This document shows, piece after piece, positions 1 through 9,600 of a stretch of 35,216 bases of DNA. Both the position numbers and the translations under genes were made by a program. Positions within the stretch are counted from its first letter, which is position 1. Each line of letters starts with the position of its first letter. Below the pieces are notes generated by a model that was not told the DNA's origin, ran no database searches, and saw nothing but the letters and a program-made list of their open reading frames with translations. Source of the stretch: Pseudomonadota bacterium (GTDB lineage: Bacteria; Pseudomonadota; Gammaproteobacteria; Pseudomonadales; Pseudohongiellaceae); NCBI GenBank assembly GCA_022566775.1, contig JADFIJ010000006.1, positions 1 through 35,216 of the forward strand, read 5' to 3'.

Positions 1-33
1 CTTTGTATTAATAACGACCCAGGCTCACAAAAC

Positions 34-1419
34 CTAAGCTGGTAGTGATGGCGGCGATTCGGAATCAGACCCGCCGGGCCGCTCTTCAGTCTCTGCCGTA
101 TTCGCCGCCGCAACGGGACTTGGCTCTGGTTTGATTACTTCCTGGTAGCTCAACCGGGTCTCGCGGACATTCGCTGCATCTATTATGTGGTCAAATACCT
201 GATCTTCAATGACTGTGGATTCGACCGTGCCGAGCTGTTCCTTGTCACCGTAATACCAGTTGATTACGTCATCGGGAGATTCATAGGTAGAAGCCAGTTC
301 CTCGACAGCCTCTCGAACCCTCACCGGGTCCGCTGTGATTTTATGCTGTTGCACCACTTCACCGAGGATCAGTCCCAGCACGACGCGGCGCCTGGCCTGG
401 TCCGTGAACAGGTCGTCAGGCAACATGGCTGGGTCAATATTTTTCCCGGCGCCGATCTTTTGCATAGCCTGGTCGCGTAGTTGCTGGATTTCTCCCGCAA
501 TCAGTGTCGCTGGCACCGATACATCGACGGCATCTATCAATGCACCCATTACCTGGTTCTTCAACTTGCTGCGACTGGATACTTTCAGCTCGCGCTGCAT
601 GTTATTGCTCACTTCTTCCCTGAATGCCGGTTCGCCGCCTTCGTCAATACCGAAGCTCTTGAAAAATTCTTCATCTAACTCCGGTAAAACCTGGGTGCTA
701 ACCGAACTCAATGTGATTTCAAACTCCACCGGTTTGCCGGCTAATTCCTCATTGTAATATTCCCCTGGGAATTCCAGGGTCAGCACAAAAACCTCGCCGC
801 TGCTGTTGCCGACGATGCCGGTTTCAAAACCGGGAATCATGCGCTCCGACCCAAGCACCAGGTTGGTTCCGCTGCCCCTGCCGCCCTCGAATTCTTCACC
901 CCCGAGGGTGCCAACAAAGTCGATATTAACCCGATCTTCGATAGCGGCCGGGCGCTCAACTACTTCCCAGATCTGTCGCTGCTGGCGAAGGGTCAAAATC
1001 ATTTCATCTATATCGGCCTCTTCAATCTCGGCGCTGAGCCGTTCCACTTCTATTTTCGAGAAATCAGGCAGGGTAATCTCCGGATACACCTCGAATATTG
1101 CGGTGAACTCCAGATCTTCACCCTCGGTTACATTCGTGGCCTCTATTTTTGGTTGTCCGGCCGGCTTCAGGCTCTCCTGACTAATCGCCTCATAGTAGGT
1201 TTGGCTCATTAGCTCACCCACCACTTCCTGGCGCACACCTTTACCAAACTTACCTTTGATTACCTTGAAGGGGACCTTGCCTCTCCTGAAGCCTTTCAAA
1301 TTCACATTTTTCGCCGCGTCCTGTAAACGGGCGTTCACCGCCGTATCCACCTGTTCACCGGGCACCGCAATGGTCATTTTCCTTTCTAAACCTTCTGTAG
1401 TTTCTATTGAAACTCGCAT
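34..1419 (-). CDS. tig: Trigger factor (ribosome-associated peptidyl-prolyl isomerase chaperone)
   Basis: Protein MRVSIETTEGLERKMTIAVPGEQVD...LKGFRRGKVPFKVIKGKFGKGVRQEV is characteristic of trigger factor (GFRxGKVP signature). The start was moved from the track (1455) to the ATG at 1419, which has an AGAGG ribosome-binding site upstream on the minus strand. Confidence 0.96.
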   Translation of the reverse strand: MRVSIETTEGLERKMTIAVPGEQVDTAVNARLQDAAKNVNLKGFRRGKVPFKVIKGKFGKGVRQEVVGELMSQTYYEAISQESLKPAGQPKIEATNVTEGEDLEFTAIFEVYPEITLPDFSKIEVERLSAEIEEADIDEMILTLRQQRQIWEVVERPAAIEDRVNIDFVGTLGGEEFEGGRGSGTNLVLGSERMIPGFETGIVGNSSGEVFVLTLEFPGEYYNEELAGKPVEFEITLSSVSTQVLPELDEEFFKSFGIDEGGEPAFREEVSNNMQRELKVSSRSKLKNQVMGALIDAVDVSVPATLIAGEIQQLRDQAMQKIGAGKNIDPAMLPDDLFTDQARRRVVLGLILGEVVQQHKITADPVRVREAVEELASTYESPDDVINWYYGDKEQLGTVESTVIEDQVFDHIIDAANVRETRLSYQEVIKPEPSPVAAANTAETEERPGGSDSESPPSLPA

Positions 1420-1764
1420 GGTTAAACCTCTTTTGTTCCGGGGCAAAACACACATCGACGTGATTTACCCGAATATCGATGTGCTTACTAGAATACCAGG
1501 AAGTTGCGACAGCTAGGTGAACTGACAATGTCTAGGCTTCGAATGCTATAAAATTCAATAAGTTAGCGATTTTATGGCCGGAGGCCTGGGAATCAGTTCA
1601 TAGCGCTCCCTGGATCGCAAGGTGCGCGATTTTCCCATATCAAAATTGACTATTCAATCTTTGCTTAAGGACGGTGCTGCCGAAAATGAAAAACCACGCA
1701 CGAGGGTTTGCTATGGGGTAATCTGTGCTGCCTCAGGCATTCAACAGCTCAGGCAGCATGGCAG

Positions 1765-2385
1765 ATGATAGACCGATCCCAGATAGCAGCCGTTATTCTC
1801 GCCGGAGGCAAGGCTTCTCGGCTGCAACAGGTGGACAAGGCGCTGCTGCCACTCCATGGCAAGGCTCTAATCGAGTATGTTGTGGCCCGCGCCAGAGCGG
1901 AGTCCGCCGAAATCCTCATCAGTGTGAATCGCAACCGAGAGAAATATGAATACCTTGGGCTAGCCCTGATAGCTGACTATCGAGATCCTTTTTCCGGCCC
2001 GTTAATCGGTATAGCCAGTGTGATGCGAGCACTGCAAGGTGACAATCAGGTTGCCGGGCTAAAATACCTGGCTTGCTTCGCCGCCGATGTGCCCTGCTTT
2101 CCCACCGGGCTGGTTTCGAAGCTGGGTTCGGCACTCGACCACGCCAATGCCGAGGTCGCCTGGTCGATCTGCAACGATCAGCTACAACCCTTGTTTTCAC
2201 TATGGGCTTTGAGCACCTTACCGGAGATTGAAACGGCAATAGAAAATGGAATCTATGGGCCGAAACTTTTAATTCCGCAACTCAAGAATGTGCTGGTCAA
2301 TTTTCCCTCTGACGATCCTGCCCAGTTCCTGAATATCAATACACAAGCATCATATGAGCGTGCAAAATCACTAATCGAAGCTTAA
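1765..2385 (+). CDS. mobA: Molybdenum cofactor guanylyltransferase MobA
   Basis: MIDRSQIAAVILAGGKASRLQQVDKALLPLHGKALIEYV: nucleotidyltransferase LAGGxxxR signature and MobA-like architecture. Start taken at the ATG at 1765. Confidence 0.9.
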   Translation: MIDRSQIAAVILAGGKASRLQQVDKALLPLHGKALIEYVVARARAESAEILISVNRNREKYEYLGLALIADYRDPFSGPLIGIASVMRALQGDNQVAGLKYLACFAADVPCFPTGLVSKLGSALDHANAEVAWSICNDQLQPLFSLWALSTLPEIETAIENGIYGPKLLIPQLKNVLVNFPSDDPAQFLNINTQASYERAKSLIEA

Positions 2386-2551
2386 AAAAAGGTTTTTATT
2401 GAAAAATAAAATTCACCAAATGTTTTTTCGTTTCTTAGAAAACTTATCTATCTCTTTGTTTCCAATCACAAAAAGAAGTCGCGCGTATTTTCAAAACGGC
2501 TCGCATCTCGTTGTTATTACTGAATTTTCTAAAAGTGGCTGCTAGCCCTGA

Positions 2552-2581
2552 TTGCGAGTAATAAAAACCACATGGCATATA
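2552..2581 (+). promoter_or_regulatory. Putative sigma70-like promoter (TTGCGA - 18 nt - CATATA)
   Basis: Hexamers read in the long AT-rich intergenic region upstream of the structured element and small ORF. Match is moderate. Confidence 0.3.
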
Positions 2582-2629
2582 TTTTGCGCTCTTCTCTTAG
2601 TTGGCAACAGGGTTTAGTCTGCCCTTACT

Positions 2630-2711
2630 CGCTAGCTTAGGGTTACCCGCTGACTTACTTGGTCGGGGCTAATATTTTTATTAGCAGTAACCTTAAGCTA
2701 GCGGAGACCAA
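2630..2711 (+). promoter_or_regulatory. Structured leader or operator candidate: long inverted repeat with inner hairpin and potential pseudoknot
   Basis: CGCTAGCTTAGGGTTAC (2630-2646) pairs with GTAACCTTAAGCTAGCG (2687-2703), 17 pairs including one G.T/U. Inner hairpin GCTAATA-TTTT-TATTAGC (2668-2685). TTGGTC (2659-2664) is the exact complement of GACCAA (2706-2711). Confidence 0.55.
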
Positions 2712-2737
2712 TACCCCTGCGACTGTTGATTTTATTG

Positions 2738-2941
2738 ATGCCACTCACACGTCAGCAAGATTCCACTGTGGCGACGAGCAACCAGTCTCGCAGTGAGCGC
2801 ATGTTTAGTGAGCAGGACCTGTGGTATTTCAAAGTTCGCGAGGGCAACGAAGTCGGCCCATTTCGATATCGCTGCGAGGCCGAAAGCAACCTCAATCACT
2901 TCATTAAGCGGCTCAAACAAGAACCCAGCCCCCATTTTTAA
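2738..2941 (+). CDS. Small protein resembling the DUF6316 family
   Basis: MPLTRQQDSTVATSNQSRSERMFSEQDLWYFKVREGNEVGPFRYRCEAESNLNHFIKRL; the WYF.VREG.E.GPF pattern is recalled for DUF6316. The track starts at a TTG (2726); the ATG at 2738 is preferred. Confidence 0.6.
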   Translation: MPLTRQQDSTVATSNQSRSERMFSEQDLWYFKVREGNEVGPFRYRCEAESNLNHFIKRLKQEPSPHF

Positions 2942-3119
2942 CCCGGGTCCAATCGCCCGACGTATCTGGATAGCGACCTCAGCCTTGCCTGTTGCAGGCT
3001 AATAAAAGTAATGACTCAAGTTCGAGATGCCTCGGCGAACTCACACCAGGGCGCTATCAAATTCTTCGTAGCCGGTGTCGCTTATCGAGACTCTGTGGGT
3101 TAAACTCTCGCTTGATTGC

Positions 3120-5123
3120 ATGGCTCAAACCGGAATGAATTCAACCACTAACACCCAGCGCACCGTCACCATCGCCTACGGTCCCAGCTTCGCAAGCAGT
3201 GAAGTTTGGAGCGACATCAAGTCCAAACTGGTTATTCCCACGGAAATTGTATCCATCACCGCAGCCCAGCGCTACGACCCCGCGCTGATCTTGCTGGATC
3301 ATCAACTCACCACGGAAAAGACTCACGCCCAGTGGGTTGAGGAATTTCCTGAAGCCATATTCCTTGCCACCGATGCCCTGAAACTCGACGTCGATCTTAT
3401 TCTCAGCAATGGCTTACCCTACCGGCAGACTTTGAAACTGCTGGAAATGGCCTGCTACCAGTGGATTCTCAAGAGCGAAAAAACCGAGCGGGCGAAGATG
3501 CATGACACCAGCTTCCAATATCTGAACAAGTTGGCCGACATCAGTATTTCCCTGTCTTCCGAGGACGATCTGCTGACGCTGCTGCGCAAAATCCTGGAGG
3601 AAGCACAAAATATCGCCTGCTGCGATGCCGCTTCGCTGTTCCTCATCAACGAGGTAAATGATCACGAGAGCGAACTGGTCTTCGAGTTGACGCAGAATGA
3701 TTCCATGGATTTCCCATTCGAAGAGAAACGTTTCCCAATAGATGTAACCTCCATCGCCGGTTATGTCGCTCTGACCGATAACGAGCTCAATATTCCGGAT
3801 GCCTATGAACTGCCACCGGACGTGCCATACAAATTCAACCGGTCCTACGACAGGAAAAGTGGTTACCGCACCAAATCGATCCTGGCGATTCCGCTTACGG
3901 ACAAACAGAAGTCGGTTATCGGTGTGCTGCAGTTTATCAACAGAAAGAAAGCCCGCTCGTTGAAGATAAGCGATGAAAAATCTGCCGTCGCTTATACCCT
4001 GCCATTCGACAGCGACATCAATGTTCTACTGCGTGCATTAGCCAGTCAGGCGGGTATTGCGATCGAAAACACAATCCTTCAGAACGAGATCAAGGCACTG
4101 TTCGAAGGCTTTGTGCATGCGTCGGTGTCCGCAATCGAACAACGGGATCCGACCACCAGCGGTCATTCATTTCGGGTGGCAGACTTGTGCATCGATCTGG
4201 CGCGATCCGTTTCCGTATCCAACCTGACCAGACTTCGAAATGTACGATTTACGGAGTCGGAAATAAAAGAGCTTAAATACGCTGCCCTGCTCCACGATTT
4301 CGGTAAGGTCGGGGTACGGGAATCGGTGCTGGTCAAAGAGAAAAAATTATCCGCTGGCGGCCTCGAAAACATCCACTACAGAATACAACTGGCCCAGGAA
4401 AGATTGAAATCACAATCTCTCGGCAAGCAACTGCAGATGTATCGTAATGGCGGTGTTACGGATTCTGCCATTGCCGCCATAGAAGCACAGCTAATTACCG
4501 ACGTTCAAATGCTGCACGAGTTCTATCAGGCCATTACCGAAGTGAACGAGCCCAGCGTGCTAAAACAGGACAACAAGGACATGTTGGACCGAATCCATGA
4601 ATATCGCTATAACAGCATGGAAGATGAACTATCGATTATTACGAAGGAAGAATTTGACCTCTTGAGCATCGCCAAGGGCAGTCTATCGCCTGCGGAGAGG
4701 AAAGAGATCGAGTCCCATGTTGTGCATACCCAGAATTTCCTCAACCATATTCCCTGGACCAAGGAGTTTAAAAATATACCCACCATCGCCGGCGCCCACC
4801 ACGAGAAACTGGACGGCAGCGGCTATCCCCACGGCATGACAGAGGATGAAATCCCACTGCCTTCCAAGATCATGACCGTCTGTGACATCTATGACGCCCT
4901 GACTGCCTCCGACCGCCCTTATAAGCTGGCGATCAATACCGAGAAAGCGATCGATATCCTGCATGAGGAATCCGCCAGGGGATATCTCGATGTCGATCTG
5001 GTCGAGGTATTCGTTGAAGCCAAGGTTTTCCATGCCATAGACACGCGCGAGTATTCTACGGCCACGGAATTCAGTAGCTACAGCAACCACCCCTGCGATT
5101 ACGACCTGCAAAAACACGAATAA
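3120..5123 (+). CDS. GAF domain plus HD-GYP domain phosphodiesterase (putative c-di-GMP phosphodiesterase)
   Basis: GAF-like region (LLTLLRKILEEAQNIACCDAASLFLINE... SILAIPLTDKQKSVIGVLQFINRK), HD motif LLHDFGKVGV, GYP motif HHEKLDGSGYP. The track's upstream start (3075) is GTG; the ATG at 3120 or 3135 is more likely. Confidence 0.88.
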   Translation: MAQTGMNSTTNTQRTVTIAYGPSFASSEVWSDIKSKLVIPTEIVSITAAQRYDPALILLDHQLTTEKTHAQWVEEFPEAIFLATDALKLDVDLILSNGLPYRQTLKLLEMACYQWILKSEKTERAKMHDTSFQYLNKLADISISLSSEDDLLTLLRKILEEAQNIACCDAASLFLINEVNDHESELVFELTQNDSMDFPFEEKRFPIDVTSIAGYVALTDNELNIPDAYELPPDVPYKFNRSYDRKSGYRTKSILAIPLTDKQKSVIGVLQFINRKKARSLKISDEKSAVAYTLPFDSDINVLLRALASQAGIAIENTILQNEIKALFEGFVHASVSAIEQRDPTTSGHSFRVADLCIDLARSVSVSNLTRLRNVRFTESEIKELKYAALLHDFGKVGVRESVLVKEKKLSAGGLENIHYRIQLAQERLKSQSLGKQLQMYRNGGVTDSAIAAIEAQLITDVQMLHEFYQAITEVNEPSVLKQDNKDMLDRIHEYRYNSMEDELSIITKEEFDLLSIAKGSLSPAERKEIESHVVHTQNFLNHIPWTKEFKNIPTIAGAHHEKLDGSGYPHGMTEDEIPLPSKIMTVCDIYDALTASDRPYKLAINTEKAIDILHEESARGYLDVDLVEVFVEAKVFHAIDTREYSTATEFSSYSNHPCDYDLQKHE

Positions 5124-5199
5124 GTCAGATGCTGGATGCCCCTGCGGCCTCTACCAATAGCCTTGTTTCGCGAGTAAAGTAAGACCTGTGCCTGCTTTT

Positions 5200-5208
5200 T
5201 GGTACAAT
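5200..5208 (+). promoter_or_regulatory. Putative extended -10 promoter element (TGG TACAAT)
   Basis: TGn-TACAAT about 85 nt upstream of the 5294 start codon. No good -35 was seen. Confidence 0.35.
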
Positions 5209-5293
5209 GGCGCGTGCTTTAAAGCCCGTGTCCATTAACTTGCACTGAACTCCGGTTTTCCGGATCCAGGCGCAAATAAAAGCGGAAACAATA

Positions 5294-6640
5294 ATGAAAA
5301 AGCATCTGTGGCTGCTAGTGCCAATCGCTGTAGTGTGTAGCGGAATTCAATCCTTCGCGGCAGAAAATGAGTCTCCCATCGCAGCGTTGGATAGACTGAT
5401 TACGGCGGGTCAATATGCGCAGGCGCTGGATCTGGGCGACGACAATCTGGAAGACTGGGAAGGCGATCCTGAATTCGATTTCCTGTATGGTCTTGCCGCG
5501 CTTGAATCAGGCAGTCCCAACGAGGCGGTCTTCGCGCTGGAACGTGTCGCAGCAACATCGACCGACGGCATATTGAGGGAACGCGCCCGCCTGGAACTCG
5601 CCAGGGCCTATTTTGTTACCAACAACCTGACCGCGGCAGAAAATCTTTTTAATCTCGTCCTGGCCAATAACCCGCCAGGGAATGTCCAGCAAAATGTCGA
5701 TGCTTTTTTAATTCTGATCGAAACCCGGCGCGCCTCGCAATCGTCTTCTTTCACTTGGGCCCTCTCTTCATTTGTCGGTTCAGACGACAACGTCAACAGC
5801 GCGACCAGCCTGGGCACAATCGACACGCCAATATTCGGCGATATCGAACTCGATCCCAATGGTCAACAGATCGACGACGTCTATTCCAACACACGGGGAG
5901 AAATGAATTACAAGTATGTTTTAACCAGGGATCGCTCCGTCGATTTCGGACTCGACCTGATTCATTTGAACAATTTTGATACCGACGCTTTCGACATTGA
6001 TAGTTTGCGCGCCAGCGCCACTTATAACTGGGGCGACAATATTAACCGGTTTTCCCATGGATTCGTTGCCACCAAGGTGCTGTTGGACCAGAATGGGTTT
6101 CAGGATTCCGTCGGGCTGAGCTCTGCTTGGCAGCACGCCAGCAGCAATGGTTGGTATCAGTCAGTCGCCGGATCCTACACTCAAATAAGGTATGACACCA
6201 GCGGCGGCCAGACCAACAGCGATTTGCGCGATGTCGACCAACTCTTGATAACCGCCGGATTGACAAAAATCTCTGGCGCTTTTACTCATTCTCTCAATCT
6301 ATATCGTGGTGATGAAGATGCAAGACATACTAATGGTGGCGAGCATAACGGAAGAGAATTCACCGGTCTTGCCTATAGCTTGCTGTACCGGTTAAACACA
6401 CAACATACTCCCTATCTCCGGGTTTCCTTGCAGGAAGTTGATCACGATGGTGAGCATCCCGTGTTCTCCGATACCACCCGCAATGATGATATCGAATCCG
6501 TAACGGCAGGCTGGTTTTATCAGTTCGATAGAAACTTACTGATAAGTGGCGAAGCGTCCTATACCAACGACGCCAGCAACATTTCCTTGTTTGATCATCA
6601 CAGATTCAAGTTTCAGGCAGGTTTTCGATATCGGTTCTAA
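5294..6640 (+). CDS. Surface lipoprotein assembly modifier (Slam/SlipAM, DUF560)-like TPR plus outer-membrane beta-barrel protein
   Basis: Signal peptide (MKKHLWLLVPIAVVCSGIQSFAA), N-terminal TPR-like helices ending NNPPGNVQQNVDAFLILIETRR, then a barrel beginning FTWALSSFVGSDDNVNSAT (compare the DSNVN.A motif of SlipAM). C-terminus ends in aromatic FRYRF, typical of outer-membrane barrels. Confidence 0.72.
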   Translation: MKKHLWLLVPIAVVCSGIQSFAAENESPIAALDRLITAGQYAQALDLGDDNLEDWEGDPEFDFLYGLAALESGSPNEAVFALERVAATSTDGILRERARLELARAYFVTNNLTAAENLFNLVLANNPPGNVQQNVDAFLILIETRRASQSSSFTWALSSFVGSDDNVNSATSLGTIDTPIFGDIELDPNGQQIDDVYSNTRGEMNYKYVLTRDRSVDFGLDLIHLNNFDTDAFDIDSLRASATYNWGDNINRFSHGFVATKVLLDQNGFQDSVGLSSAWQHASSNGWYQSVAGSYTQIRYDTSGGQTNSDLRDVDQLLITAGLTKISGAFTHSLNLYRGDEDARHTNGGEHNGREFTGLAYSLLYRLNTQHTPYLRVSLQEVDHDGEHPVFSDTTRNDDIESVTAGWFYQFDRNLLISGEASYTNDASNISLFDHHRFKFQAGFRYRF

Positions 6641-6678
6641 TAAAGCCCTGGGCACATTTCATAGATTAAGTATGGCGC

Positions 6679-9600
6679 ATGAAGTCAAAATCTAAAATGT
6701 TCATCGATCGCCTTTGCTATAACTTTTTGCTGTTATGTATTGCAATCTACACGCCCGCAAATTTTGCCGCCGAAGAAGTCATAGCCGGGCGCGTCGTCGC
6801 AGTCAGCGGAACAGTGCGCGCCGTCGATGGCAGTGGCAGCGCCAGACAATTGAGTCGCCGATCTGAAATATTTGTTGGCGATACAATCGAGACCCAGCCT
6901 GCGTCGTTCGCCCAGATTCGCATGACTGACTCCGCGATCATCTCCTTGAAGGAATCCACTCGATTTGAAATTGTCGCTTACAGCTATGTGGAAAACCCAC
7001 AAACTGATATTTCAACAATGCGTCTCATCGAAGGCGGATTTAGAACCATCACCGGCAGGATCGGCCAGCAAAATATAGATGCTTACACTGTAGAGACTGA
7101 ATTTGCGACCATCGGCATTCGCGGTACCGACCATGAAGGGGTTATAACTGATGCCTTGTACACAGGCGTATATGACGGTGGTACAACGCTGTCTAATAAC
7201 GCAGATACGCTGGAACTGGGGCTGGGAGCAGATTATGACTTCGGTGTGGCCACCGATCCCAACACCCCGCCTCAAGGATTGGTATTACAGCCGGCCGAAT
7301 TAGGCAATATTCCTGTATTGAACGTAGCCGAACCGGAAGAGGAGGAAGACGACGACGGTGCTGGTGATGACAACGCAGATGATGGCGTGAACGACGCCGC
7401 AGATGGTGGCGCGAACGACGCTGCAGATGCTGGTGCTGGCGATGACGGTGGTGCTGCCGATCAGGCTGATGGTGGTGGTGGTGGAGATGACGGCGGTAAC
7501 GTACTAGCAGCAGATCTCGGCACCGGAGCCGCTGACGATGGCGCTCCCGCCCTCAGCCTGGTGGATACGGAAACAAGTTTGGGGGTCGATACATCTGGAA
7601 CTACTGCAGTAGCTGCGGAAACCAATGAAATTCAGGTTAACCCGAATGAGACCAGCGGTGACGGGCGTGTCGATTGCGCAGTCAATTCCTCGCTCGCGGC
7701 CTGTAAACCTGAAGATGATGATGAGACAGAGCCCGAGCCCGAGCCTGAACCTGAGCCCGAACCTGAACCTGAGCCCGAACCTGAACCTGAACCTGAACCT
7801 GAGCCCGAACCTGAGCCCGAACCTGAACCTGAACCTGAGCCCGAACCTGAACCTGAGCCGGAACCAGAACCAGAGCCCGTCACACCGGTGCTAAGCGATA
7901 TCGAAATTAATCAACTTCGGCGAGTAGGATTTGTCACCGTAAGCAGTGGCAGCAGCAAGGGGATCACCACTGGTTTGCTCGGCATTACCAACGTCAACCT
8001 GCTCGCGGTTTCGAGCACGGCCGACCCGCGCAACCAGGCCGGTGATGAGCCACTTTTTATTCTTGGTCGAGAATCTGCATCGCTCCAAAGCCTGCAGACC
8101 AGCGTCGCAGGGTTTTCAGTGGACTGGGCCGTCTGGGATGGCTCTGCGTCGACTCCGGTAACTAAATTTACCGACCCCGATGACGACTCCGCACGAGACT
8201 TACTCCCGAACCGAATGGTTGTGGTCGCCGTCCTCCCAACTGCGCTCGGTAACTTGCGCGGAAGTGCAACCTACAGTACCCATAAAACCGATGACGACAC
8301 ACCGCCCTTCATCGGCCTCACCGGCACCGCGATTACCAGTGGCATCAGTGGTGTGTGGGCAACGATTTCGGTGGATCTGGACACCGGCGCTTTGTCTGAC
8401 GGCTCCCTGCGGGTTTGTCTGGGTGGTACAGACAAATGCACCAGTCAAAGCGGTGGCGACTGGGAAGAAGAATGGCTAGGCAGTTTCGGCGGCACCGTGG
8501 TTGACGGCGTGCTGATACCCACGGCGATAACCGGGACCCGCCTCTTCGGCGATGCCGATACATCATCGATGAATGGCCTGGTTACTGGTGTCTTTACCGG
8601 TAGCGAGGCGGAAGCTTTTGCCCTGGGCTTTCAACTGCAGGATAGCGCCGATGCCGATAGCTCGATCAATGGGGCGACCTTGCTGGAGAAGAGCACGGTC
8701 ACAACGGTGGACAAGCTCGCGCTGGCGGAACAGGGGTTCTCCCTGTTGCCGGCGAGTGATCCTTTCGTGAAAATTACCAGCACGCAGCTAGCCAGTATTT
8801 CTGGCGTTTTCCGCCTCGATGTCAGTGGCGAAATCACTGCTTTCCAGGGCGTTCAACAATTCGCAGGCGTCGATGACAGCAGCATTTCTTCGATACAAAG
8901 ATTCGTCTTTGACATTAACTTCGATACCGGAAGCCTGAGCAATGGCGGCCTGGTGGTAGCAACGGCTAGCGGCGCTATCTGGGACACCCAGTTTTCCGGA
9001 TTCATTAATGGCGATTTGATCGACATGACTGTCACCGGCGGCACCATCACAGGAATAGACAGCACAACTATCGATCCGGCGAGTTCTGTCAGAGGTGATA
9101 TTGCTGGATTCTTTTTCGCCTCCACGGCCTTCGAGGATCCCACTCCCGATGCTGACAGACCGGAAATCATCGATGGCCTGGTGAGCGGCTTCAGTCTCCA
9201 CGATGAGAATTCCAGTTACACCCTCACGGGCAGTCTACTGGTTGGTGATTACACCCCGGAACCCGAACCCACACCAGAGCCCGAACCTACGCCAGCTCCC
9301 GCACTGGCGGCCGGCACTCATTCAGCATTCATCAGTTGGGGCCCCTGGGTAAATCCTGTCGCACAAAATTTCGTGGTAGTGGAAATTATCGATGCCGACA
9401 GGGCGACCATCAGCTCGGGGGATTTCCTGGCCGATGTTAACCCGGCTCCGGTTTCCAGCATGACAGGTACTTTGCACTCCTATGAGAATGGTGCCAGCGC
9501 CAGCTTTACCGGTAGTGGTAGTGCCGGCAGTATCTCCAGCGTACTCGCACACCTGCATGTTGATTTCGACTCCGGCGCGATTACCGAGGGTACACTGGAA

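Noticed and set aside
187-1516. Plus-strand ORFs antisense to tig
   Set aside because: No recognisable protein families; shadow ORFs of a confidently called trigger factor.
1660-1765. Molybdenum cofactor (Moco) riboswitch upstream of mobA
   Set aside because: Compared from memory with the Moco RNA consensus of E. coli moaA; the characteristic conserved blocks were not seen, so only the short hairpin is reported.
2394-2411. mobA terminator TTTTATT-GAAA-AATAAAA
   Set aside because: The stem is purely A/T and weak, with no following U tract. It is noted only as part of the AT-rich intergenic region.
7632-7883. Minus-strand ORF encoding a long Gly-Ser repeat (MTGSGSGSG...)
   Set aside because: It is the antisense reading of the Glu-Pro codons of the FecR protein. 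Repetitive DNA keeps this frame open and there is no independent coding evidence.
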